From NCBI GenBank assembly GCA_029783825.1, contig JAREIK010001332.1:1087314-1151313 (forward strand): 64,000 nucleotides of DNA, given 5' to 3'. This document shows positions 23,636 through 36,186 of this stretch, piece after piece (position 1 is the first letter of the stretch; every line of letters begins with the position of its first letter). This DNA comes from Sapria himalayana (lineage: Eukaryota; Streptophyta; Magnoliopsida; Malpighiales; Rafflesiaceae). Under the pieces are notes generated by a model that had not been told where the DNA came from, searched no databases, and saw only the letters and a program-made list of their open reading frames with translations. The position numbers and the translations under genes are program-made.

Positions 23636-25500
23636 TTAAGAAATATATTTGATCAATATAATAAAAAAATGATACGTTAGATATCCAACAAATTCAACTT
23701 AGCGATGAAATTTTTAAAGTTGAATCAATTTTAATTTCATCAACATATTCTATTTATCACAAAAATGTTTTAATATGATGACATTGTAAAATTGATTATT
23801 AACATGAGTATTCTAATTGGATTTTTGGATGATCATAAAATAGTTAATATAATTCAAATTTACTTTCAAACTGATTTTCATAGAATCCATAGGTTTATAA
23901 GTAGGAATGACATAATAAAATAATTAGTAATTAATGAAATATAGTTGAGTGATATTTGTAATATTTGATATCTGGACTAACTGTGATGACATTTCACTTG
24001 ACATGCCTTATTGTCCAATTTACCAATTCTACATAAAAAATAAAAAAATTAAGAATTTATGATATTCTCAATCTTTATGATGTGTTTGATGAGGATCTTT
24101 AGAGAATATAATTTTTGAAATAAAATTTGTAGTATTATCTTTGTTAAGATTTTAAATAATGGTATTGCTATTAACTTGTTTATCAAAACTATTAGAAATA
24201 AGTCTTTTGCTATCTTTTTTCCATCTTAGGTATATTTGTAGCGTAATTAATCTAATAGTTTAACTAAGAATAAAAATTAGTTCTCATATATTAGAAAATA
24301 TAAGAAAATTACTAAAATAACTTAGTATACCTTACTAACAACAAGAGTTCCATATTTTATGTTTGTCAACTGACTTAAAAAATTTTTAAATGAACGTCAG
24401 ATATCATTAGAATTATAAATGAATTATATCTTTCTTATATTAGAGTTAAGTGTTGATTATCAAAACATGATATACGACTATTATAATAATAAGAATAATA
24501 AATTTATTATTAAAGATTAATATTCAGAAAAAAAATTTATATTTGATATTTTTGAAGATGTTTTATGTTGTCACGAATATGTATTTGCTTGTATATATTT
24601 TTATTACTTGTATTGTACTTTGGTACATAAAAAATATTAATAATATATTTAACAAGTTTAAAAGATACTCTCATTTTAATGTCATCTCTATTAAGATGAA
24701 GATTAAATATAAAAAATATTGATCTTTTATTTTATTTCTTTATTATTTGATTAATTATATGGATCCTAAGGTTAACATGAAATGAAAAGAAAATTTATTA
24801 AAATGCAGATCCACATCCATAAATTAAGCAAAAGAACTAGATTATTGAATTAATTAAAAATTATATGTTTACATATTATGATACTATATATAAGTGTTTG
24901 CATATCTTTGAGTATGAATATTAACATCATATTTGGATATGATAATTATTTTATTCAATTAGTTGCGTGTAAATGATGAGATAATTTATTGAATATAAAT
25001 GAGTTGTGTCGGACTGTCGGTATTTATATACTAATTATTATTTCATTCTATCACGTGATGTTAATCATAATATATGTGTGTGTGTGTGTGTGTATTTATA
25101 TGTATATATATATGTGTGTGTATATATATATATATATGTATATATATAAAAAAATATATATATATTGAATTAATATTAATTATATGAATCCATTTATCCC
25201 TTGTTAGTTGAGATGATATGTGATCTATTAATCTGTATGATATCTAGCATAATATCAGTGTCTTTTTTTATGTTGTGAATATTATTTTAGATAAAATAGT
25301 TATCTTATAAAAAGTTATCTTAAAATACTTCTTAATTAAATAATTGAAATAATTCAGGAATGAGTATTTAAGATAAAATAAAAGAGCTGTTGGTAAATGA
25401 TGACTCATATAATATTGATGATATATATATTGAGGCTATTGCTAGTATTAGTTTTAAAATCAGCGTGACGATCTAAGATATACTATTAACACATGCAATT
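23636..25500 (+). pseudogene. hAT-B transposase remnant (main part)
   Basis: The DNA follows the hAT-A transposase from just after the BED finger to the acidic tail. Examples are TTAGATATCCAACAAATTC (compare TTAGATCCTAGGCAAACCC in hAT-A), a catalytic-core word GATATCTGGACTAAC at about 23968, and GTTATCTTATAAAAAG-type degraded tail sequence. The first part (about 18950-19073, before hAT-C) carries the eroded BED region. At 24052-24054 it has AGA where hAT-A has its stop. Heavily mutated, with no usable frame. Confidence 0.7.
25075..25170. repeat. TG/TA compound microsatellite
   Basis: GTGTGTGTGT followed by TATATA/TGTATA runs inside the hAT-B remnant. Confidence 0.9.
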
Positions 25501-26118
25501 CATGGATATTAGATGAATAGAATATGTATTGTTGACGTTCGGTTGTTGATGTATTTTTTAAAAATTTTCATCTTTTGTTATTTTTATTACATAAATTTGA
25601 AAGTCAAAATAAATATTTGGTGCCATGACACCAGCAACGGCTCTGCCAATGTAAATCAACTACTGGCTAGACCTACTAGTTGGGCATGGGCAATGGTTTG
25701 TGGCCATTGCACTGGACCACTTGCCAGTGCTGGGTGTTCATTGCCCAATGGATACTACACGTGCAAAGTATAGACTGCACTGCTGATTGGCTTGGCCACT
25801 GGCCAATGGTAGTGTCGTGCTACTGTCAGCCATACTCAACATAACTCGGTCTGACCTGACATGCCTGGTTGAGTTAGGCGGGCCATCGAGCCTTCTTGGG
25901 CCTAGCTTCCATTAAGCCATGCCGACATGGAATGACTCAGGCACCCATCCTGTTTTGTGTTCGCTATAACTCATTTTACAACTCTACAAAATTTATAGTT
26001 TAGCCATTGATGAATGATAAATCAAAAATAAATAAATAATAAATTAATTACACTCATGAACTTTGTAAGATATTTAATCATAAAAGTAATGATATAAAAA
26101 GTATCTTTGCACAATTTC

Positions 26119-26625
26119 TAGGTGTCAAATGGGCCTGGTCCGGCCCAGCATGAGGAACGGCAAGGTTCAGTTGTGTCTGACCCGGCAGGGCATGCTACTC
26201 AGTCGTGCTTGGGCCCGTGCCGGGCGCAACTACTGCACGAGTTGTGCCGTGCCGGGCCAAAGTTTTTGGCCTGCGTGCCATGCCTGACACGGCACGCGTA
26301 TCCTACACAGAGTGTAGTCACAATGAGCCTACGCCTGACGGGCGATGCTCACCGAGCACCAAAAGCACGAAGACGCGCGGCGGCGTGCCTCCGAAATCCT
26401 AATTTTTTTAAAAAAATTAGGGGTTTGGCCCGACACGAACCAGTCTGAACCGGGCTAATCCAGTAGATTTTGTGCCGTGGGCCCATGCTGGGCTTGACCT
26501 CCACAAAACCATGCCAATCCAGACACAGCACGGTATAATAACCGAGCTTGACTCATCACGGTAGCCCGGTTGGGCAGCCTAAAATTGTACCGGATCTGCT
26601 CAACACTACTCTTTTGATATCTCTA
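26119..26625. mobile_element. 507-bp MITE of the hAT-A family, second internal type
   Basis: Left end TAGGTGTCAAATGGGCC, right end TTTTGATATCTCTA. Flanking 8-mers ACAATTTC (26111-26118) and ATAATTTC (26626-26633) match at 7 of 8. It lacks the family hairpin and instead carries an interior like the MITEs at 34236 and 49813 (GGGCGATGCTCACC, then AATTTTTTTAAAAAAATTAG). No gene. Confidence 0.85.
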
Positions 26626-26633
26626 ATAATTTC

Positions 26634-27889
26634 TAATGAAGTTTTCCTCAAAATATTTTAATGTTGCAAAAAATATCAATAAAATAAATATTAGAATTTT
26701 GTTTTATAAAAATAAAATACACAAAAATAAGATATTATGGTTCACTAAGAACAAAAAAATATATAAAATAGAATATTAAGTTTTATGTTCTAATAATCAA
26801 ATATTTTAGATAATTTATGATTTAATATAATAATATTTTATGAACAAGAATACAAAATAAAAACAAAGATATATCACCTATGATATATCTTTTGATTACT
26901 GAGCCGATAACTAAGAAATCTGAAATAGAAAGATAAATTTTGAGAATTATATTTTTTGGAAAATGATAAGTGTATGTTGCCTTCGAGAGTATCCTTCTAT
27001 ATTCTTTCTAATAAGGATAACAGTGATAGAATTCTGCGAAGATCCTTGGATAATTCTAGTTGTTAGCATGACTTAAAAATTTGTAGTGCTCTCTTCTTTA
27101 TATCTGAAAATATTTATTATTCGCTCTCTTTGATATATCATTTTTTTTTACAATGTGTGCGTCATTTCTTTGATATTTCATTTCTTAAAAACTACACTAC
27201 TTTATAGACATTGCACATTCACTTGATGCTGACGGTAATTTGATGTGTTTATCACTTATATATTGCACCATTTGTAAAAAGAAGAAAACCATATTGTGAT
27301 GGACACTCTAATTCTTCAACTCACACTCCTTCACTGCGTGTTACACAGATTGCCAACACATTGCTATTGCACTGCACTGCACTGCAATGTGTTGCACACT
27401 GCACTACACATATTTTACTCTATTACATATAGCTAAATAAAGTTATCAAGAGTACCTCTGCCTCATTCCCAATAAGAACAAATAAAGACTTGGAGTAGCA
27501 CCTAGAATTGATAATAGGAAATTGGTGAACAAATTTACAGGAACAACACTGAAACTGAAACAAAATTATCCACCTCATTGGGCCAACAAATTTCTGACCA
27601 ATGCCTCCCATTGATAATAATAAATCTTTTAGAGCAACAGGAATGCATGATGCATTAGTAATTCAGCTACTCAATAGTAAAATTTTGTTTTGCCGTCTGT
27701 TCTTGGAAAATTTTCAATGGGCTCAATGCGATGGAAATCTTTTTGTTTTAGTATATGATGATTACAATAAGTTATACTTCCTTGGTAAGTTACTGATTAA
27801 TAACAACTAAGTTACTTCCTTGGCAAATGGAAATTTTTATACGTCTGTTCTTGGCAAATGTTTCACTGTTTTTACACTCAGCAGGCACA
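26634..27889. other. Gene-free tract left of Copia-2
   Basis: AT-rich to about 27180, then moderately complex sequence with a TGCACTGCACTGCACTGCAA run near 27370. It contains the pre-insertion target of Copia-2 at its right end. Short open frames at 27423-27810 show no recognisable domain. If the RCC1 gene extends leftward, this would be intronic, but I see no exon in it. Confidence 0.5.
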
Positions 27890-28340
27890 CTACTTGTTGG
27901 GGTAGGACGTTTGGACCGTGGCTTATACAAAATCACAAAATGCCGGGAATAATGGTTTATTAAATAGCGGAAGGAAATAAGTAACAACCCAAATTTATAA
28001 AAAAATACTCAATATAAAAAAAAATCAAAAAAATACAACCAATGAAAATGAAGTTAAAGTAACAATATTACTAAATCGGATGATTATTCTAAAGACTCGT
28101 TCACACGTACTAGAAATCCATGAAACACAATACATCCAAAATCATGTCTTGGACCAAAAAAATTTTTCTAGGATAATAGATCCTGTAGATCAGTAATTCT
28201 TTATAAATATGTGAACCTATGAATTTGAGGTGAATACTCTAAGTTTTTTTATATTATTCTTTAGGTGATAGGATTGATTCATTAGATTTATAGCTCGAAA
28301 TCAACAACGTAATAATATGATTATTTTTGGATCACAGAGG

Positions 28341-31300
28341 AGATTTTGTCAAGTGGGCCAGCTAGCTCGAGCCCGCTTGAGCCATACTTGATTTGGCATG
28401 GCATAGTCCAGAATCGTGCCTGGGCTTGTGCTGTGATGCCTTGATTACGGTTCGTGCCATGTTGTGCCGAGGTTTCACGAGCCTCATGCCATGCTTGGCA
28501 TGACTCGGTTGCCTACTCGAAGGAATGGTTCTTCGGCATGACTTGAACCATGCCCCAGATCTTGGGGCGGGTTCGAGTGTGGTAGAACCCGCCTGCCTGT
28601 GACACTCGTCCGTTTGACTCCCTTGACCTATCGGGCCTCAGCCCGATCTGAGTCTAGAAGTCAAAGTTTTTGGAATTTTCTAGCTGATCCAACCCAATTG
28701 TTTAGCTGATCTTGGGGCGGGTTCGGGTGGTCGGATTTCTACCCAAAATAAATATTTAAAAAATTATAAAAAATTCAAAAAAATAATTTTTCTTTAATTT
28801 TTTTTCACATCTATAAATTATAAATATACTCATCTCATTCTTTAATCTATATTTTATTTTTATCAATATTCTATCTCTCTCATGTTGTCTCTCTCCTTTC
28901 AAGACTCAAGTGCAGATTAGACATCGGATATCAGACATCGCTCATCATAGTGTAAATGGGGTTTTACGCTTTACGAGTATTATTTTTTATATTTTATTTA
29001 GTTTTTTTATTTTAATTTTAATTACTATTTTAATATAAAATAATATTTAATAAAAAAAGTATAATTTTGAATATAAGTAATAAACTAATAAAAATTAAAA
29101 ATGATAAATAATAATATTAATAAATATAACGAAATTAATATTAACACAAATATAAATAATTTTAATATAGATGATGATAATCTTACTGAAAGATCCTAGA
29201 ATGCCTAAATTTTGTTTTCTTCCATGATCTTGACTTAAATATGTAAAAAATAAAAAATCAGAAGAAAATCAATATTTTTGACTCATTTTAATATAATACA
29301 AAATAAAGATGTTAGGTATATCGATAAAAAATCAGTATAATGCAAATATTATAATAAAATATTAATCTGTAAGAGCACATGTGAGATGTTGCACCTTAAG
29401 AGGTATGCCAAATAATACTATAAAAAATATAATACATTAGATCCTAAATAAACCCAACTCAGCGGTATGGTTTTTGAGGTTAGATCTAGTTTAGTTTTTA
29501 TATTGATTATCTTTATATATCACAACGAGTTAGGGAGGGAAAACATAGTTAATTTGATCATCATGGTGTATCTTTTGATTAGATTTTCAGAGGATCCAAG
29601 GGTTATCATTTTCTTACAAATTTATTTATAGTCTGTATATCATAAGATTCTTAGGTTTATGTTTTGGAATAATCAATAATATACTAAAATACTATAAGTT
29701 AGAAAAAAAATAATAATTAATAAATTTAAGGAATATAGTGGCGTAATATCCATATCATAGGTGTTCATGATGTTTGATATCAGGACTAGTTGCAACGATA
29801 TATCTTATGCATGCCTCATCGCTCACTATATAGATTCAAAATGGACACTAAATAAAAAAATATAAAGATTTTCAGAGATTTTTTATTCTCATGATAATTC
29901 GACTATTTATGAGTGCATAATGAGAATCTTTAAAGAATATAATATTCAAAATAAAATATATAGTATCATATTTGATAATATATTTAATAATTGAGTAGTC
30001 ATTAATATATTTATTAGGACTTTTAGAGACGGGCCATTAAGAAATATTTTTCAAGTTAGATGTTTGTATCACGTCATTAACCTGATAGTATAAGAAGAGA
30101 TGAAAATTGTTTCTTCTGATTTAAAAAATATACGTAACTAACTAAAATATTTTCATATGTATCACATACAATATGAGTTTGATATTCTCTGTTTGTTTAC
30201 TAGTCTAAAGAAAATACAATTTCAATTAGATGGATATGAACACATACCTTATATTGGAGTCATGTGTTGTATATGAACACATGATATCCTATTATGTCAA
30301 TATTAAGAGTAACGAACTTATTATTGACAATACTGATTGGGCTACGAGAATTTTATTTATGAAATTCAAAAGATTATTTATGATATGACGAATATGTGTT
30401 TGTCTGTTTATATACTAATGACTTGCATCATACTCAGGTACATATGTAATATTAGTAATATATTTAGGAAATTTAGAGATGACCCGACATTTAGTAATAT
30501 TATTGTTGAGATGAAAATCAAGTACTCAAAATATTAGTCTATCATTTTATTTCTTTATTATTTGGCTGTCTGCATAATCCTAGGGTCAATGTGAAATGGG
30601 TAGAGAATGTTTTGATATACATATTCTTATGCATAAATCAGGAACATCAACCTGAATTGTTTATTCATGAGAAGTTAACTGAGCTATTTACATACTACGA
30701 TACTAGTTATGATGATATTAATAGTCATACTCCGAGTATGGATATGAATATCATATTTGGAGATGATTTCTTTATTCAGTTAATGATGAGGAAGCGACGC
30801 TGTGGACTATCGAATATGAGTGAGTTATCTTGGTACTTAGATACTAAATACTGTTCAATCCTATCATATATCAAAAATAAGAATCTTGATATTTTATAAT
30901 GGTGGAGATCATATGAGTCTGCCTATCCCGTGCAGTCTAAGATGATACATGATCTACTGACTCATCTAGTGTCGAGCGTAGCATCTGAATATGTTTTTAC
31001 TATTATAAAAATGTGATTGCAGATAGGAAATTGAGATTGCGACTAAATATTATTGAGATATTATGATGCATAAAGGATTATGAGGATTGAGTTTGAGCAT
31101 TCATGATCATACTGTAATTGCAGCAAGAGCAGATGAGCTGGTGGTAAATGATAATTAATGAAATTTTGATGAAAATTGAGATTGAGCTTATCGCTAGTGA
31201 TATCATTAGATACTTACAAGATTGATAATTTATGTATTGATTCTAATCATTTGAACTTGTATAATTATTTTATATTTGTATTAATTCAGATAAATATGAG

Positions 31301-31754
31301 ATCGATCATTTATGTATTGATTTTTATCTTTTGAGCTCGTATTATTATTTTGTACTTGTATTACGTTATAAAAATAAATAATTGAAATTTATAATATTAA
31401 TGTTATATTATTTTTGTGAGTTGTGACTTGTGAATTGTGATTGTAATTTTTTTTTGTTTTAATTAATTAATTAATTAATTTTGTATTGAAATTTGGAATA
31501 TTTTGAAATTGATATAACTCGATTCCAAACCAGTCGAAACAGCAAGTCCCGACACGACCTGAAACAACCCGGCATGAAATTCCAAGGCCAGGCCCTAACC
31601 AGCTTGATTCTGGCAGACTCTGGTCGGTTGGGCCGTTACGGGCTGTGCCGGGTCTGCCTTTTTGAGTCATACAGTGCCAGGCACAGTATAGTGGCCTAGT
31701 GGGCTACCAAAAAATGGGCAGTGTCAACTTGGCATGACTCATTTGATACCTCTA
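28341..31754 (+). mobile_element. hAT-D: long hAT copy inside the Copia-2 3' LTR
   Basis: Right end CATTTGATACCTCTA is a clear family terminus; the left end near TTGTCAAGTGGGCCAG is eroded. Flanking 8-mers TCACAGAG and TCACATAC match at 6 of 8. Length 3414 bp, like intact hAT-A. Interruption of the LTR, compared with the uninterrupted LTR at 50398-51639, independently confirms an insertion here. Both ends are GC-rich. Confidence 0.78.
29100..31170 (+). pseudogene. hAT-D transposase remnant
   Basis: DNA parallels the hAT-A gene along its length. The BED region is near 29330-29420 (AAGAGCACATGTGAGATG). A catalytic-core trace lies near 29780, and 30337-30537 and 30591-30899 keep open pieces (FIHEKLTELFTYYDT, then SELSWYLDTKYCSILSY). 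A dimerisation trace is near 30960. It has TAA at the Gln codon before WW (30896-30898), where hAT-E has TAG. At 29866-29868 it has AGA where hAT-A has TGA. Confidence 0.8.
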
Positions 31755-32474
31755 TCACATACACTTTTGCACACAAAAAGAAATCAGCAGTATCCACACA
31801 CACGCGCGAACACGCACGCACAATGAAAATATGTTTTGATTATATATAATTTACACATACAATGCATAGAAAATAAATTACTTCAATGCACATATATTGC
31901 AATTTAAAAACAAATACATAAATGCCTATATTATAATATTAAGTCAATGTGTGGAGGAGAAAGAAAATGGGAGAGAGGTTGGGGAATTGAGGGAGAACCA
32001 GAAATGAAAAGAGAGACTAACTATAACTCAAAATTTGCCCAAAAAGTTTCTGCCCAAACAATTCTCTCAAATCAGTATCTATTCTTGAAGAAAAATACAA
32101 ATTTTTTCTCTTCACATATGCTGTATCTCACACAGTTTCTGTTAATTTTCTGAAAAAGGAAGAAGTGCAAGACACTGTTTTTCAAATTCCAGCTGCACTT
32201 CACACACAATTCTGCTTCTAATACACTGCACTTTTCTTCCCCCAAAAAAATTGGTTCTATTTTTTTTTTATATAGTAAGGAATCAGATGTGGGCACTCCC
32301 CCATCCAAGAAGGCACCATTTTGTGAAAATGGAAAGAATTCTTTTTTCACAACACATGGGATTTTATCCTATATGTTTGGTCTACCAAACTAACTTTCAA
32401 AAAAAAAAAAAACAAAACAAATCGAACCAAAATAAATAAATCAACCGGTATATCAAACTTAGGCAGACTCAATA

Positions 32475-32486
32475 AATCTCTCTTTG
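32475..32486 (-). other. Copia-2 polypurine tract
   Basis: Minus strand AAAGAGAGATT sits directly before the 3' LTR start (TATTGAGTCTGCC, eroded from TGTTGGGTCTGCC). This is the expected place for the plus-strand primer. Confidence 0.6.
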
Positions 32487-32859
32487 TTATCCTAAGTGAG
32501 GAGACATATCAGGATGTAATTTAAAGAAATTAAACATTGCAGATGACTGTGATTTCATGAATATATCGGTGATATTTTTTTTCTTGTGTAATTATTTAAT
32601 TACAACTGACTTTTATCAAATATATTTCGTATCTAGTGATATCATACATCGATATGTTTTGACTTATAATGAAAAGTCTAATTCTTAGAGAGATGTATAG
32701 CTCTCTGACTATTGCACAATTTAATATATGTTTCTGTCATATATATATATTTAAGTTAGTAAGAAACTATTTCATCTATAAAATTTCTTTGTAAGTTTCA
32801 GTAGATGTAATGAATTCAGTTTCAGTACTAGATAGTGCGATACATTTCTTCAACTTAGA

Positions 32860-34235
32860 TTGTCAAGATATAGTTGGAGTGAATCTATGTGAATCTAAAT
32901 CATCGATCATATCAAAATCAGTTAATTCGAGAAGTGCATGTTTTAACTCACTCAAGCATAAAGATAGCTGAAAAGTCTTCCGTAAGTACCTCATGATAGA
33001 TTTCACTACAGTCCAGTGATATCTATTTAGGTTCGAAAGAAAATAACTTATAATATTATCAATATGTACTATATTTGGTCTAGTGTAGATCATATCATAC
33101 ATAAGAGTGTTGACTATTGAGGCATAGGAGACATGACTCATGTCTCTCATCTTCTCATTAGTATTGGGATTATCCTTGTTACTCATCCTATAATATTTAG
33201 ATGACAAAGATGAGACTGACTTAGTTTTATCTATGAAAAATTTCTCAAAAATTTTACTGATGTATCATTCTTGAGATAGTCAGATATGCTTATAAGGTCT
33301 ATCCCAAATGATACTCATCCTTAAAATCTGTTTGACTGAGCCTAAGTATTTCATAAACAAGATTTTTTCTAGCTCTCCCTTAAGCTTATCAACTTATCTT
33401 CAATAACGGCTAATAATCATTATGTCATTAACATATAATAATAGTGTTAATCTATTATCTCTGAATTAATGACTGACAAATACATAGTAATCACAATATG
33501 TATACTGAAAGTCATTAGATTCCATGAATGAATAAAATTTCTTATATTACTACTTAACAGCTTGTTTGAGACTGTACAAGTTCTTTTTTAAATTGTAAAC
33601 AAGATTTTCTTTCTCTTCTACAATGAATCCATAAGGATGATCCATGTAGTGAGTCTCAATATTTGCACTACCAGAGAAAATATTTGAATTTATTGATTTA
33701 TAAGTTTGAGCTAATAATCAATTCAGAACTATTCGAATAAAAAATATTTGCACTACCAGAGAAAATATTTTATCAAAATTTGACTCATTTTTTTTAATAT
33801 ATTGTTTTGCTTCTAATCGAGTCTTATATCTTGATTGAGAGTCATCATCGCCAGGTTGTAGTCTAAATAGTTATTTATTTTTCTAAGTCTTTTTTTTTTG
33901 TTAAAAGTACTAAATCAAAAGTTTGATTGGTGTGAAGCGACTTCATCTATTCATGCATAGCTTGAAATTATTTTTCCTTTTCAAAGCATCCTGAAGGGTT
34001 TCGGGTTCACCTATATCAATGAGTAATATTTAATCTCGGAATCTTGAGGGTATTTGGTGTGACATAATTAATCTCCTTAGTTTAGACTGAGATGTATAAT
34101 GATAAACAATTGTGTCCTGCTCAATTCAAGCTAGAACATAGTCTCTCTTATTTACAATAGGTATATCCTGAGGCATGAACATTTTGAAAGATTTGAAAAA
34201 CTTGATCTTTTATTTTTAATATATATGCTCATACT
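32860..34235 (-). pseudogene. Copia-2 reverse transcriptase and RNase H remnant
   Basis: The minus strand begins with an integrase-like word (ILKIKDQVFQIFQ) about 34220-34165, then jumps to the RT start (an FQAMHE word followed by MKSLHTNQTFDLVLL, about 33950-33880). This implies that the rest of integrase was deleted. RT continues to a YVND at 33424-33435, where copia normally has YVDD; the first Asp is lost. 33207-32863 reads MSHVSYASIVNTLMYDM, then TRPNIVHIDNIISYFLSN and IMRYLRKT, the RT-RNase H junction. Many stops are present. Confidence 0.82.
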
Positions 34236-34630
34236 TAGAGGTGTCAAATGGGCCGAGCCGGGCTTGCTCGACCCATTTTTTTCAGGCCCAACCTGGCTGG
34301 CATGCTATACCTGGTACGACATGCTACAATACCATATTGTGCCTAGCACGACACAGTTCCTTGGAGGATAGACCCGGCACAAGCTCGTGGTTCGAATTAT
34401 GTCTGGGTTCGGGCTGGTTTGGGTCAACTAGGTTCAGGTCAAGTTAATTATTTTTTAAAAAAATTAGGGTTTTGGCACCATGCTGTTGCGCTGTCGTCAC
34501 CTATTGGGTGTCGCTTCGTCGTCCCTCTGTTAGGCGTTGTCTCGTCGTCCTTTCGTTGGGTGTCGCTCAGTGCGTGGTCACCCATTAGGCATTGGGCCGA
34601 GCCCGGCTTGCCCGACCCATTTGACACCTA
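34236..34630. mobile_element. 395-bp MITE of the hAT-A family in Copia-2 integrase
   Basis: Left end TAGAGGTGTCAAATGGGCCG, right end CCCATTTGACACCTA. The right flank TACCTATACCTT contains a slipped copy of the left flank CTCATACT, so the duplication is blurred. Copia integrase sequence resumes on both sides. Interior type matches the MITEs at 26119 and 49813. Confidence 0.82.
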
Positions 34631-35072
34631 TACCTATACCTTCTTAGAGTGGTCATAAATGAATGTGACAAAATAAAGACCGCCTACTAAGTCTTCTGCT
34701 CTGCATAGAGCATATATAAGTTTGAATTAGATCGAAAATATATGATCTCAAGAGTAGACAAGAATAAAAAAGTGATTTATGACTTTTTTCATTTATATAA
34801 TTCATACACTCATCAATAGAAGATTTATGGTCAAATAAAAAAATATTTCTTTTTGATAGAAATTAAAGGTCTTTCTCACTCATGTGATCAAGTCTTTTAT
34901 GTTAAATATCAATGTTGCTCTTATGATAAATAATATTTGTTTGATCTCCAAATATTTTTGTTTGAGCAGTAACAAAGTACTCACGTTTTTATCCCTCGCA
35001 ATGGCTAATATGCCATTGGCCAATTTTCATTGGTCTTCATTAAAATGACAAATATATTTCATATCATCTAAC
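34631..35072 (-). pseudogene. Copia-2 pre-integrase and integrase fragment
   Basis: The minus strand includes KLANGILAIARDKNVSTL (end of the protease-integrase linker), RLDHMSEKDL (pre-integrase zinc-finger signature) and a FVTFIYDHSKK-like word (start of the integrase core). Two or more stops and a frameshift break it. It is cut off from the protease by hAT-E and from downstream integrase by the MITE at 34236. Confidence 0.82.
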
Positions 35073-35730
35073 TTGCCAATTAGAGGTGTCAAACAGGTAG
35101 GGTCGGGCCGGCCCGGCCCATTTTTTTGAGTACGGGCGTGCTTTCGTGCCGGGCCATGCACGGTTTAAAAAAGCTTGGCCCGCCGGCACGGCGGGACGTG
35201 CTGTGCCGTTTCGGGCCCGCTTGGGCCTGACCTAGCCGTACGGGCCATGCCAGGCCGTATGGGCCAGTAAAAAAATTTTTTTTTTATTAATTATTTTGTT
35301 TTTATTTTTATTTAACTATATAAATTATTAAATTATATATAAAATAATAGATAATGTATAATATTATATATTTATAATATGAAAAATGTTAAAATTTATT
35401 AAAATTACAAAGTTAAAATTTTTTTTATAATGTAATATAAAATTAGTTTAAAATTTATTAGAATTATATAATAGAGTTATCAATTTTTAAATGAAAAATT
35501 AAAACTAAAAAATTTAAATAAATTAATAAATTATGTTAAAAAAAATTAAAAAGTATAAAAAACATAAGCAAACCAAATAAAAAATGACCAATCAACCATT
35601 AGATACTCAAGGTCCGAACCAAACAAATTACAGTTTCAACGTAACGTATAAATACAGCGTATAATCAATAAATAATAAAACATTAAAATCAAAAAATAGT
35701 AGATCATCATCAATCGACATATCATGAGTA

Positions 35731-36178
35731 TAGAGGTGTCAAACGGGCCGGCTCGGCAAGGCTCGACCCATTTTTTTTGGGCATGTTCGTGCTACCGTGC
35801 CCGGCACGGCCCGTAGGCACGGCGGGCCGTGCCGTGCCTTGCCTGGCCCGCTCGGGCACGCCTGCCCGAGCAATTTGGGATACGGGAAGACCGCCGGTCG
35901 GGTCGAATCAGACCCGACCCGCGGTCTTTTTATGCGGGCGGGGCTTCCTGGGGTCGGGCTCACGAGACACCCGGCACGGGACTGACTCGTGCCAGGGTGC
36001 CGTGCCGCGTGCCGAACCATGCCGGGTCAGGCACGACACGGCTCAGGCCGGGCACGGCACGACACGGCACGCACCTAACCCGGGCACGGAATTTTTCCGT
36101 GCCAGGCTGGCCCAGGCACGGCTGAACCGTGCCGTGCCTCGTGCCGGGCCGGGCCGGCCCGCCTGGTTGACACCTGTA
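35731..36178. mobile_element. 448-bp MITE nested in hAT-E
   Basis: Left end TAGAGGTGTCAAACGGGCCG, right end GGTTGACACCTGTA. A perfect 8-bp duplication CATGAGTA flanks it (35723-35730 and 36179-36186). The family hairpin is longest here: arms at 35887-35928 pair over about 18 bp. It inserted in the codons for the acidic C-terminal tail of the hAT-E transposase. Confidence 0.95.
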
Positions 36179-36186
36179 CATGAGTA

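Larger units (their letters stand above)
17612..25986 (+). mobile_element. hAT-B: old long hAT copy split by nested elements
   Basis: The 5' end TCAAGGTATTAAGTGGG and 3' end CATTTTACAACTCTA are eroded forms of the TAGAGGTGTCAAAC terminus. Flanking 8-mers TAAAATTC (17604-17611) and CAAAATTT (25987-25994) match at 6 of 8 positions, both differences being transitions. Removing the MITE 18474-18872 and hAT-C 19074-23627 with their duplications leaves about 3.4 kb, close to intact hAT-A. Transposase traces run up to 19073 and resume at 23636, as the hAT-C target duplication predicts. Confidence 0.75.
27895..32474 (-). repeat. Copia-2 3' LTR, split by hAT-D
   Basis: The two parts (27895-28340 and 31755-32474, together about 1.17 kb) align in order with 50398-51639. 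Shared anchors include AGGACGTTTGGA, AATACAACCAATGAAA, TTGGACCAAAA, AGAAA(T/C)CAG(C/T)AGTATCC, CTTCAATGCACATAT, TGCCCAA and ACTCCCCCATCCAAGA. Near the hAT-D insertion the 5' LTR has an extra stretch of about 60 bp, so an indel accompanies or precedes the insertion. Confidence 0.85.
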
